Origin: Isoetes taiwanensis
Lineage: Eukaryota > Streptophyta > Lycopodiopsida > Isoetales > Isoetaceae
Length of the DNA stretch: 64,000 nucleotides
Assembly (NCBI GenBank): GCA_021234155.1
Contig: JAJEKV010000060.1
Location: 3,146,451 to 3,210,450, forward strand
Direction: 5' to 3'
Of the stretch, positions 34,866 to 45,510 are shown one piece after another. The position numbers and the translations under genes were made by a program. Position 1 is the first letter of the stretch. Each line of letters opens with the position of its first letter. Under the pieces are notes generated by a model. That model worked only from the letters and a program-made list of their open reading frames with translations. It was not told where the DNA came from and searched no databases.

Positions 34866-35261
34866 ATGAAACAAAGTAATGCACTGCACTCCAAGTGAAC
34901 ATTATTGCTTTCACGACTTACATTATATTGTTTATTATTTTAATAGATATAGCTGTAGTCCTCTTAACTGTCTATACCCTGACTATGATCTTTGTTGTAG
35001 GCTGCTTAAGATATTTAGTGCATGAAACTTCAAGAAACAAGTCCTATCGATGTTCTTCTGAGATGTGCAAAAATTCCTTTGGCTTCTGTACAGTGAAGCT
35101 TTGTAGGCCTAATTATAGTAAGAAAAATTAGGGAATCAACTAACTACTTTAACCCTAAGAAACACTTTTGAACTTCTTATCCTGCTCTTTACAAGAAAAA
35201 TTAATGCACAAAAATCTCTATACAAACTAGAAGAATAGACATCAAATCCATCATCCTCCAT

Positions 35262-36380
35262 TTTAAGGGTCAGCGCATTGTATATCTCAAATTGGATTTT
35301 GCTAAAGCCTATGACAGTATAGATTGGAATTTCCTAAAAAAATGCCTTCTGACATTGGGATTTGGAGAGTTGTTTAGTAGGGATGTTATGAAGCTCCATC
35401 TTTCTGCTCGATCCACTGTGCTTTTTCAGGGAGAACCGACGGTTGTGTTTTCTGTTGGTAGAGGAGTTCGACAAGGATGTCCCCTTGCCCCATTATTGTT
35501 TACTATTGTGTTAGAGGTATTATCCCAGCTATTCTCTTCGGCTACTCAAGATGGCGTAATTCAGGGATTGACTATGGAGGATGGTTCTCAAGAAGTGTGT
35601 AATCAATATGCCGATGATACATTTCTCTTTCTGGTGGCTGCGGATGATAATCTTCCCAATGCTAAGCTTTTGTTGGACTCTTTCTCCCTGGCATCAGGGG
35701 TTCTTGTTGGGTGGCTAAAGTGCTCTGCTTTATGGACTTTGGATGTGGATGTTCCTCCTTGTGTTTACGAGTATCCGTAGAAAGTGCTTCCTCAAGGGAA
35801 GGCCACCAAACTCTTGGGCATTCCTGTAGGTATACATATCTCTACTTCAGATGCATGGGATATTATAGTGGAAGGTCTGCGTAAGCATCTTTTTTGGTGG
35901 AATACACAAACAAAGTTTCAAGAGGTTGTCGCAATTGTCCGTAACTTCATTTGGGCAGGTACTGAAACAGGTGTAGTTGTGAAGGTCGCTTGGTCCACAT
36001 GTATCAAACCAAAATTTGCTGGAGGCCTAGGTATGATTGACTTTCATTTACAGAGTAAAATTATAATATCTAAGTTCATTTGTTGCTGTTTGGTGGCTAT
36101 GATACATTCGCCTGGAATGAGATTGGTTGCGCAAGCACTTGGGCAGTGTATTCCTTTTGAGAAACCGGCACTTAGGGCAGTTCTTCCTTGTTGTCTCTTT
36201 TATCAGCTTTGTCCATATCCGAATGCTTCCCCCTTCTTGAAGGGACTGCTTGATTCTTGGGAGATAGTTCGTGTGCTATTTAAGATTAATCCAGGTGTAT
36301 GTACACAGGCAGGTTCTCTGTGTTGGTGGATTCCTCTGGATTTTCACATGTCTCTGTGTGCTTTTGCCTCTGTGTCCTCT
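35262..36380 (+). pseudogene. L1-type LINE fragment (RT and downstream region), truncated at both ends
   Basis: The frame reads LDFAKAYDSIDWNFLKKCLL, GVRQGCPLAPLLFTIVLEVL and NQYADDTFLFLVAADD (RT active site), then after a stop at 35,777 AWSTCIKPKFAGGLGMIDFH, the plant L1 'PK..GGLG..D' motif. It is a different LINE clade from the others here. At 36,381 it joins subtilase exon sequence in frame, so the second ORF (35,784-36,476) is a LINE-subtilase chimera. Confidence 0.85.
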
Positions 36381-36711
36381 GGAATTTCTGCCCTTTTGAG
36401 AGCTCTCCATCCTAAATGGAGTCCCGCTGCAATAAAATCAGCAATTATGACTACATGTAGTACTATATTGCTTTAAATAATTCAGATGTACATTCTCATC
36501 TTTCCCTTCCCCTATAGCGACAACACAGGATAACAGAGGCCAACTTATTCTTACTGCCAGTTCAGTACCAGCTGGGCCATTCAACTTTGGTGCAGGTCAT
36601 GTTAACCCAAATAAGGCTGTAGACCCTGGCCTCATATATGATGCAACAGTGGATGACTATTTTCACTTTCTTTGTAGTCTAAACTATAGTAGTGATTCAC
36701 TAAGGATCTTA
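36381..36711 (+). pseudogene. Duplicated 3' part of the subtilase, first piece
   Basis: The sequence matches 25,325-25,656 of the intact gene (exon 10 end, intron 10 and exon 11 start) with few differences. The protein [20 protein letters not shown] lacks the catalytic serine motif, which lies just upstream of the breakpoint. The intron donor is changed (ACATGTAGT instead of ACAGGTAGT). The piece stops at TTA (36,709-36,711), the target site of the PIF/Harbinger-like insertion. Confidence 0.93.
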
Positions 36712-37114
36712 GGGTACCTTCGCACCAGCCGTTAAGTTAGGATTGGGTTAAGGTTTTAACAGTTTTCAGGTTCACACTACAAGTTAGGTTAGTGTTCCGT
36801 TAAGTTAATATTTAGCATTCCGTTAAATTTTTTAACTTAAAATCCTTAACCCAAACCATCTTCACACCACTTTATATTAGGTAACCAAATTTAACAGAAT
36901 GATAACCCAAAATTAAAATTGCACTGAAAATTAAAGTGACCTTCGTAGGTCACTTTAACGCTGGTTATCCCCAGCTCGAGGAGCTTGAGGACGGCAATGG
37001 TGGTCGCAGAGGTCGGAGAGGACGTCCATGCTGGTCGCAGAGGGTGCTGGTCGCAGAGGGCGCATGTCGCGACATTCTGATCAGGTCAGGCTGCATTTTG
37101 GATTTTGTTGCGTA

Positions 37115-37342
37115 ATGCAGGTAGCTGTGCATCAAGAATGTTATGGGGTTGTGAGGATGCCATTAGGTCCATGGTATTGCCAACCCTGTGTTGAAGTTCC
37201 GCACCAATATCAACCAAGCAACCCATTAAGTGATTGGGCGACTCGGTGTCCAATGTGCATAGTGTCCGAGTATTTGGGAGCATTTAAGAAGGCTATGGAT
37301 GGTCATTTGGGTACATGTATTTTGTGCTTTCAGTCCGTTTCT
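37115..37342 (+). pseudogene. Captured PHD-finger exon inside the PIF/Harbinger-like element
   Basis: After an AG acceptor (ATGCAG) the exon reads VAVHQECYGVVRMPLGPWYC QPC, then TRCPMC and GAFKKAMDGH. This matches the second half of a PHD finger followed by the zinc knuckle of an extended PHD (Jade/BRPF type: VHQECYG..PxGPWxCxxC, CxxC..GAFK). The first zinc ligands are missing. The exon ends at a CAG before TCCGTT. Other captured pieces may lie near 37,800-37,860 and 38,460-38,500, each ending at a donor-like site. Confidence 0.65.
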
Positions 37343-38628
37343 GAATTTCACATGATTGTTTGAAAGGTGTTACCTTATTCTCTTGGTTTGCTTTAGGCAA
37401 TAATGATTTGCAAATTAAATTGCTGATTTGGGTTATGTTGGTGTTAGTGGATCCCTGAAACTTGAGTAGGACAAGATCGGGTTCTTGTAGATTGAAGGCT
37501 TGGTGGGTTAACTTCAGTCTTTGTTCAATTGCAATATAGTTGCTTTAATTAATGATAGATGTTGCATTCATTTGCGGGGAAAATGTGCGGTGATCGCTTT
37601 ACCTTGGTGTGTAGTTAATACGCTTAGCGTCGGCGAGGGAGCATGTTTGAAGGTATGCGTTTTGAGATAGTCACCATAACTCTGCTGTTTTTGCTGATGT
37701 CTTATTTAATGCTATTTGCGATTGCAATTTTGGTCACTTTGTTATGGTGCATTGTGCAAGAGACCATGGTCTTTATATGATTTATTAAAGCCCGTCGATT
37801 AAAGATGCGTTTGCGATCTGAGCATATTGTGGCGCCCACGGTCCCCAACAGAGAGCAAAGGTCAGTTCTCCTATGTTTTATGTCCTGGTCATGTTAAACT
37901 CTGTTGTGGAAACGTTGGGAAAATCGGCCCGAGTTCCACAAGCAATTTCGTCGAGCATTTTCTTCAAAGTGAATTTTCGCTTTGTTCTTACTTGTAGGCT
38001 TGCAATGCATTTTGGGTATTGCTTACTTAGTTTGCTTGCTTGCCGAAATTGCGATTACCTTTCCCCTGTTTGGTTGTATGCCGATACTGGTTTTGAGCTA
38101 TTTTTTTGAATGTTCCACTAACCCACTTCAATGATGGTCTTTGGCCTGAAATGTTTAGACATTTTCATGTAAGAGACTTTATATAACCTTCCTGTGCACC
38201 ACTGCAAAAAGGGATAGGCTATTGAGTCCTCAACCACACATGTAATTGCGTGACAAATCATGTTGATCACCAGCTACATGACTGATCTCGTCTTTGGTTG
38301 AAATTTACGTTGTCATTTTTCCTTAGGAAGTACCATGGATGTGTTTATCTATAGTGCTCCTATGATTGAAGCAGTATCATCCAATTTTGTGAATTTTAGT
38401 ACCTTTTATGCAAAAATTGTGGGTTGGTGACGTATGTTTACGTTTTTGCTGCCCTACAGGATGAGGTAAAGCATCAAGGCCCAACAGATGAAAAAATGAA
38501 GGTATAGAGTCTTTAGTCTATATTTTGTTATGTCTTTATTTTGTGTGTATTGGAACTATAGTTCTTGGACGATTTCTTTGTGCTTGTGTCAAAACTGGCC
38601 ATCTACTGATGTTGTCTTTTGTTTGCAG

Positions 38629-38865
38629 CGTGATCTATTGAATTTGAACAGAGAAATATATATTGCTGAATTGGAGCTTGCTGGTAAACCTGGCCCTGCT
38701 GGAAGTCTTGGCTATAATGGACAAAGTGCTGATTCTGCAAGCCTGTCAATAAGACATTCAGCAGTTGCGGACCTAGAGGGCTTGTCAAGGCCTGAGACAT
38801 CATTAGATTATATAGGCATTGATTCTAGGAAGCTTTTGGATAAACTGCCTTTAAGTCTCTTGTAG
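38629..38865 (+). pseudogene. Second captured exon inside the PIF/Harbinger-like element
   Basis: After TTTGCAG (ending 38,628) a frame reads RDLLNLNREIYIAELELAGK and SASLSIRHSAVADLEGLSRP, with no stop until 38,865. The acceptor site and coding-like composition suggest an exon of the same or another captured gene. I do not recognise the family. Confidence 0.4.
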
Positions 38866-39260
38866 TTAATAGAAGTAGAAGTCTCTTGTGGCTAATAGAA
38901 GTTTTAAAACTGAATGAAAAAAAAATTAACTTAATGAAGGATGTGCGAAGTACTCACCGTTAGCATTAAGTTAGCGCTAACTTAACGAAACATATGAGAA
39001 AGAATTGCCGTTAACTTTAGGTTAGTACTAACTTAACTAAGGCATGTGCGAACCCCTTCTTTTGTTTACCATTAAGTTAAGAAAAATAACTTAACTTCGT
39101 TTGGTGCGAACGGATTTAATTAGTTTCCGTTAAGTTAAGTTAATGTCTTAACGGAAAGTTAAATTAATCTTGGTGCGAACATAAAGATCTTTTATTAGTT
39201 TAACTGGTCAGTTAAAATTTTTAACTCAATTCTAACTTAAAGGTAGGTGCGAAGGCACCC

Positions 39261-39676
39261 TTAACTGGAGACAATTCATCTTGTCCCGATGCCACCATCT
39301 CACCAAGTAACTTCAATTCTCCATCAATAGCCATATCAAACTTAACTGGGAATGCCACAATTACAAGAACAGTAACCAATGTGGGAGGAAACTGCTCATA
39401 CGAGGTATTCATCAAGGCCCCTCCAGGTATCTCAGTCAGTATTCAACCATCCAAGCTTTAGTTTGCAAAAACTGGTGAAAAGCAGTCTTTTACTGTTAGC
39501 TTCAATGTCACACAACCTCCTACGGGAAGCTACAGTTTTGGCTATTTCATATGGGCAGATGGAAAGCATCAAGTCAGAAGCTCTATTGCTGTGAGAGCCA
39601 CGTCTGCTGTTCCAAGTTATAATAGTGGTGGTATCATTAGGACAACTGGAGAAAGGGAAGCAATCTGCACAAAGTA
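39261..39676 (+). pseudogene. Duplicated 3' part of the subtilase, second piece
   Basis: This continues exon 11 from the TTA target site to the stop codon region. It corresponds to 25,654-26,069 and has a nonsense change (CAG to TAG at 39,459-39,461) within the fibronectin-III-like domain. The copy has no promoter, signal peptide or catalytic residues and cannot make an active protease. Confidence 0.93.
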
Positions 39677-40664
39677 ATAATCTCCCTACCAATGAAAATG
39701 GAAATTTGAAATCCTTATATAGCTGAAGAAATTTAGCACCCCCGTTGACGGTTGTGTAAAAGCGTCCATTTCCACTAAAAGTTGTACTATTATCAAGACA
39801 TTGTTCCAAGTGAACATTTAACGCAGAATAACTTCCTGTGCAGATGTTGATAGACAGTACATATTATTATAATATAACGTTTCTGCCAATGTACTATTGA
39901 ACTATTCATTGAAAGTGGAGAACCCATTGTGCTTAATTATGATTCCCGGTGCCTCAAGCTTAGGAGCTTTAAACATAGAAACCCTTAGAATCTAATAACT
40001 GCAATAGAAAATACAGGTCTACTATTGCCACGCTAAAAGTATCTATGTCCAACACTCCCTCTCAAGAGTGACATTTGTTGCAACAACATTAAAATGAGAC
40101 ACTAATAATATGCTAATACACTATGGGTTGCTCTTGCAACTGTATTGTAGATGAATTCATCCTATTTGTTATTAAGTGATCTAATTCTCACCATGTCCTA
40201 GATGACAAGGACATAGGGTTGAATTCCTTATGGTTAAGGTGCGTTGGCTGAAACAAGGATATAGAGCTGGAGCATACTGTAGTCCACATTAATCACTCGA
40301 AAAAAAAACATTGAGAAGGGTCATGCTGGCCACGCTAAAGTAGGAAAGGCTGCTAGTCTCTAATAGACAGGGTCGGGGAAAAAAAGAATTGTTTTGGGCA
40401 GATAGGAAGCTAAATGAAGATCTTGAATATACGGAATGTGTATTGAGAAGAAGAGTGAATCCTGACTAAAAATGCACTAAAAGACCGAATCCCAATCATT
40501 GGTACGAGCGAAGATGAGTAAAAAGAGGTAAGCCCTTATAGTAGTTATTAAATTCAATTAAACCAACCATACTTGGAATATGAAGTCAATATAAGGTGGT
40601 AGGTGAGGGAAGTAGGCATGCTTAACCATCAGAAGTCTTAGTATGATGACATAGATAATGAAAC
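39677..40664. repeat. Duplicated subtilase downstream flank with Helitron empty site
   Basis: Matches 26,070-26,265 joined directly to 27,464-28,267. At 39,867 the sequence is continuous where the other copy holds the Helitron-like element. The duplication ends at 40,664, where a copia LTR begins; the sister copy shows the uninterrupted sequence GATAATGAAACACAAAG. Confidence 0.92.
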
Positions 40665-41301
40665 TGTTAGAAATATTAATGTTAGATATAACATGAAGAT
40701 TGAGTTGGTTAACGGAGCATGCTAGTCATGGAGATAAGGTGAAACATTTTCAAATGGTTGGAATCATGGAGATAAGGTGAAACATTTCTACGGTTGAAAG
40801 TCGAAAATAATGGTTTAAGATAAACCATATGATCCATGGTTATTAATAAGAAAGAGAACATGTTATATATAGATGCATTAAGGGGTCGAATAGGATCGAT
40901 CAACTATCCGATAGCACAGGCGACCGAAATGGATCGATCCGGAACCGCCTACAAGCGGTTAGGATCAGATCTATAAATAAAAACAAAGTGAATGCTTTTG
41001 ATTGAGCGGATTCGACTGAATGTGTATGCAGCGGAATGATTATTGCTATGGAATCAATGCATTAAAACATTATCCAAAGTCACTTGTTTTGACTGAAATC
41101 CTAAGTATTTAAGCTGTTTTATATAGTTTATATGTGATATTAAGTTAGTTGCCTAGCCTATTCTATTCTATTCTATTCTATTCTATTCTATTCTATTCTA
41201 TTCTATTCTATTCTATTCTATTCTATTCTATTCTATTCTATTCTATTATATCTATTAGATTGAAGTATTGATTTAAGTTGTTTCTCACACATTGTTTAAC
41301 A
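40665..41301 (+). repeat. Copia 5' LTR with internal (TTCTA)n array
   Basis: The LTR begins TGTTAGAAATATT directly after duplicated genomic sequence whose uninterrupted form is at 28,263, which fixes the left boundary. It ends ...TTTAACA at 41,301, followed by the primer-binding site TTGGTATCAGAGC (41,302-41,314), complementary to the 3' end of initiator tRNA-Met as in most plant copia elements. About 17 copies of TTCTA occupy 41,160-41,246. Confidence 0.88.
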
Positions 41302-44300
41302 TTGGTATCAGAGCTAAATGTCAACTAGACTTGGTTCCTCTTTGCTCAATGGGTTGAGATATTTCAAGGGAATTTGGATTTCAGGCATGGAAGGAAAGGA
41401 TGAAGGATGTGTTCTTTGGTGAAGATCCGTGGGATCCGGTTATTGGAGAAAGTACTGAAGAAGGTGAGAGCAGTACAGCAAACTCAAGAGACAGTGGTGC
41501 TAGTGAGGCATCAACAAACGCTGTTGCAAGTGGAAGCAACACAAAAAGAGCACATCAGGCAAGATGTATCATTGCTAGCAAGTTAAGTTCTAGTATTATG
41601 TTTAAAATAAAAAATAAAACACCCAAGGACATGTGGTATTTTCTGATCAAGAACTATGAGGTGAAAAATTCATCTCACATTGAATTACTTGATAGAGAAT
41701 TAAGAAGATTAAAGTTCAAGGAAGAAGATAATCAAACTGCTTTCTTCCAGAAGTATGACAATATTGTTACAGATCTTGAGGCTGTTGGAGTTCCCATTAC
41801 AAAAGACTTTCATATACTCTCTCTTTCAAGGGGATTTTATGAGTTTGAGCAACTGTCTATCTTGGTAAGAACAGTGGCTAGAAATAGAGAAAAAACTGAG
41901 CTTATAATAAGAACTGAAATTGAACAACAGAAAATATTGAAAGGAGAAGAAGAAAACTCTGAGGTACTTTTTGCAGGGAAAAAGAAAAGACAAATGGGAA
42001 ATGGGAAATGGGTAATTCATATGGTCACTTGAAAAACAATTGTCCCAAACTTAAAGAAACCAGATGCTTTAACTGTGAGGGCCTTGGGCATTTAGCTGCT
42101 ACATGTCCTAGTCCTGAGGGGGTTGGATATAAGAATAAGGACAAACGAGATTCTGGTTATGGTAAAGGGAGCAGCAACATAAGAAGGAATGAAGGTACTA
42201 GCAGTGTAAATCTGGCACAAGATGGTGGAAATCAGGAAGAAGTTACTGAAGCTGAGGTATGTAAATTTGCTACTTGCTCTATTTCAAATGAAATAGCTAA
42301 CAAAAACAGCGACATGCTTGTGATAGATAGTGGAGCTGAGAGATCAGTAGTTAAATCTACTGATACTCTCAAGGAAAGGAAGAAAAGGACTTCTACGTTT
42401 GTACAAATGGGTGATGGTGAGCTGCAAGAAGTTAAAGAATCTGGAATGCTTGAATTATTTGACTTGGACGGAAATGTTGTTAATCTGCACAATGTACTGT
42501 CAGTTTCAAATATTGTAAGGAACTTAATATCTGTTAGTCAACTGGTTGACATGGGATTCAAGCTTGTATTTGACAAATAATGTTGCAAAGTATTTGAGAA
42601 CAATAAAATTAAGTTTCTTGCAAAACGTGTTGACAACCTATTTGGGTTTCATAACATAATCTTGTCTGGAAGCATAAATTCAGTGGAGATTCCAACATTA
42701 AAGCTTTGGCATGAGAGATTAGGACATGCTAATGTAGAAAGTCTAAAGGAAATGATTAGGAAAGGTATGATAACTGCTGCAGGAAGTAATGATTTTGTCT
42801 GTTATGGATGCACGATGGAAAAAAGCACAAGATTACCTTTTCAAAAAAGACATGAACGAGCTGGAGACCTACTAGACCTGGTACATTCTGATCTCTGTGG
42901 ACCTATTAATGTGAGAAGTATGCAAGGAAAAAGATATTTTATTACATTTATTGATGATCATTCTAGGCATACTAAGTGTTTCTTTCTTAGTCGAAAAAAT
43001 CAAGCTTATAAAGCTTACATGATTTTTGAAGCAGAAGCAGAAAGAGTAGTCAAATGCCTAAGATCAGACTGTGGTGGTGAGTTTGTTAATGATGAATTCA
43101 AGAAATACTGCATAGAAAAGGGGATCAAAAGGCAAATCACATGTAGTCATACTCCTCAACAAAATGGAGTGGCTGAAAGAAAAAATAGGTACGTTCTTTA
43201 CTGTGTAAGATCTATGTTAAAGCATTATGGTCTGCCTAATTTCTTATGGGAAGAAGCAGTAAGAGCACTGTTTATTTTCAAAATAGAATACCTTCTTCTA
43301 GTCTAAATGGACATATAGCTGAAAATTTGTAGAGCAGGACAAATACAAGGTATGAATATTTAAAGGCTTTTGGATGTATGGCTTTCTCACATGTACCTAA
43401 GGAAGTAAGAAAAAAACTCGACAATAGAGCCATAAAAGGTTTTCTGGTAGGGTATGACGAAATGTCAAAGGGCTATAGGATTTATGATCCAGAGGAAAGA
43501 AGAATTATTGTTAGTAGAGATGTGAAGTTCAATGAAAACATACTCTACAAGAATAGAAAAGAAATTGATAGTAGACAAGATCTGTTTGGGAATATTGAAC
43601 ACTATAATGTAGAGCCAAAGGATGCACCAGTAAATTCTTATATATAGAAGATGATGATGAATATACAGTGCAGGATCTAAGCAACTAAGTTGAGGAGCCA
43701 ACAAAATCAGTTCACTATGAGAGAAGCTGATAAGCATGTGGAAAATAATACAGAGAAAATGATCATAAGGAAGAAAAGTGCAGAGGTTGAGAGGTTGAGA
43801 GAAGGAATCAATGATATAGATCTTGAAAAATATGGAAGAACTCCTACTGGTACATCAAGAAGATTGGAAACTTTCAACATGGAGATTAATGATATAATGG
43901 CAATTTTGGAGCCTAAGGAAGCACTGAATTCAGAAAATTTAGATCAATGGAAAAGTGCAATGGAAGAAGAAATGAGTTCATTTGCAAGAACACAAATATA
44001 TGAATTAGTGGAGAAGCCTAAGAATAGAAATATTGTAAGAAACAAATGGCTATACAAACTGAAGATTGGTAATGATGGAGAACAAAAATTCAAGGCACGT
44101 TTGGTTGCACAAGGTTTCACTCAAAGAAAAGGTATTGATTATGATGAGACATTTTCACCTATTGTTAAGCTAACTAGTTTGAGAGTTCTTCTTGCCTTTG
44201 CTAATGCACTAGATCCTGAGCTTCACCATATGGATGTCAACACAGCTTTCTTGAATGCTGACCTACATGAAGAAATCTATGTGTAGCAGGCTCAAGGATT

Positions 44301-45510
44301 TGAGCAAGGAAAAAATATGGTGTGGAAGCTAAATAAGGATGTTTATGGCCTCAAACAATCTCCAAGGCAATGGTACTTGTGCATGGATGGTTTTTTGAGG
44401 GAGCAAGGATTCAACAAACTGGAGAATGATGGTAATCTGTATATCTATAGGGAGAAAAATCTTTTTTGTAGCATTGCATTATATGTGGATGATAATATTA
44501 TGGTAAGTGATAATTTGCAATGCCTAAATCAATGTAAAAATCTGTTGAGCAACAGGTTCAAGATGATAGACTTGGGACCTCTTAAAAGGTTCCTTGGAAT
44601 TGAAGTACACAGGGATCGAGGGCATAAAAGAATTATCTTGACTCAAAACGGCAATATTCAAGGGATGCTATAGAAATTTGGTATGGTTGAATGTAATAGT
44701 GTAAGATCACCTATGGTTACAGACCAGAAATTGTCCTTGGATTTATGCCCTACAAGTGAAAAGGAAATTTTGGAGATGGAAAATTATCCATATAGAGAAT
44801 TAGTAGAATGGCTTCTCTATGTGGCAAATTGTAGCAGGCCAGATATAGCCTATTGTGTCAATATGTTGAGTAGATTTGGGAATAACCCAAGAATGCAACA
44901 TTGGCGTGCAACAAAGCATGTACTCAGATTTTTGAAGGGAACTGGCAATAAAGGCTTAATGTTTGCAAATAATAATCTTGAGCTAACTGCATACTCTGAT
45001 GCAGATTGGGGAGGAGACATGGACACTAGAGCATCGACCCCAGGTTACATTTTACAAGTTGGTGATAGCACAGTATCATGGAGAAGCAAAAAGCAGAGTT
45101 GTATAGCAATGTCAACAGCAGAGGCAGAATACAATGCAGCTTCATTAGCAGCCAGAGAAGTGGTCTGGGTAAGAAGATTATTGGGAGAATTAGGTTCAGC
45201 ACAGCAAAAACCTACTTCACTCTTTATTGATAGTATGAGTTGTATAGCCATAACTAGAAACCCAGTTCTTCATGAAAGGACAAAGCACATTGAACTTCAT
45301 GTTCATTTTGTAAGGGATATGGTTGCAAAAGGAATAATTACAGTTGAGTATTAAGTACCACAAAACAAATTGCAGACTTGTTAACTAAAGTGCCTCCAGT
45401 GCACAGATTCCTAAAGTTGCAAGAAGATATTGGTGTAAATCCATCTATAACAGTACACTCAGGGGAAGATCATGATCCTACAGAAAATACAGTAAAAGGG
45501 AGTAAAATCC
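41302..45510 (+). mobile_element. Ty1/copia element body (gag-pol, decayed, no 3' LTR seen)
   Basis: Order: primer site; gag with DMWYFLIKNYEVKN (near 41,640) and CCHC knuckle CFNCEGLGHLAATCP (42,065); protease DSGAERSVV (42,340); GAG-pre-integrase LWHERLGHANVESLK (42,710); integrase VHSDLCGPINVRSMQGKRYF; RT from 43,940 with HHMDVNTAFLNADLHEEIYV and YVDDNIMVSD (44,485); RNase H with STAEAEYNAASLAAREVVWV (45,115) and LHERTKHIELHVHF. Breaks include frameshifts near 42,020, 43,300 and 43,650 and stops at 42,578, 44,284 and 44,671. A purine-rich tract (AAAAGGGAG, near 45,492) is followed by unrelated sequence, not by an LTR. Confidence 0.9.

Larger units (their letters stand above)
36712..39260. 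mobile_element. PIF/Harbinger-like non-autonomous transposon carrying captured gene fragments
   Basis: The element starts GGGTACCTTCGCACC and ends GGTGCGAAGGCACCC, with similarity continuing inward (GTTAAGTTAG-type subterminal repeats at both ends). It is flanked by TTA duplications (36,709-36,711 and 39,261-39,263), and removing it restores subtilase exon 11. A 3-bp TTA duplication and GGG-starting TIRs are PIF/Harbinger features. A 9-bp-arm hairpin AAAGTGACC/GGTCACTTT lies near 36,932-36,955. The interior contains pieces of a host PHD-finger gene and no transposase. Confidence 0.85.

Noticed and set aside
34895-35131. Small hydrophobic ORF resembling a membrane protein
   Set aside because: AT-rich composition alone produces Ile/Leu/Val runs; it has no homologue that I recognise and lies between two LINE fragments.
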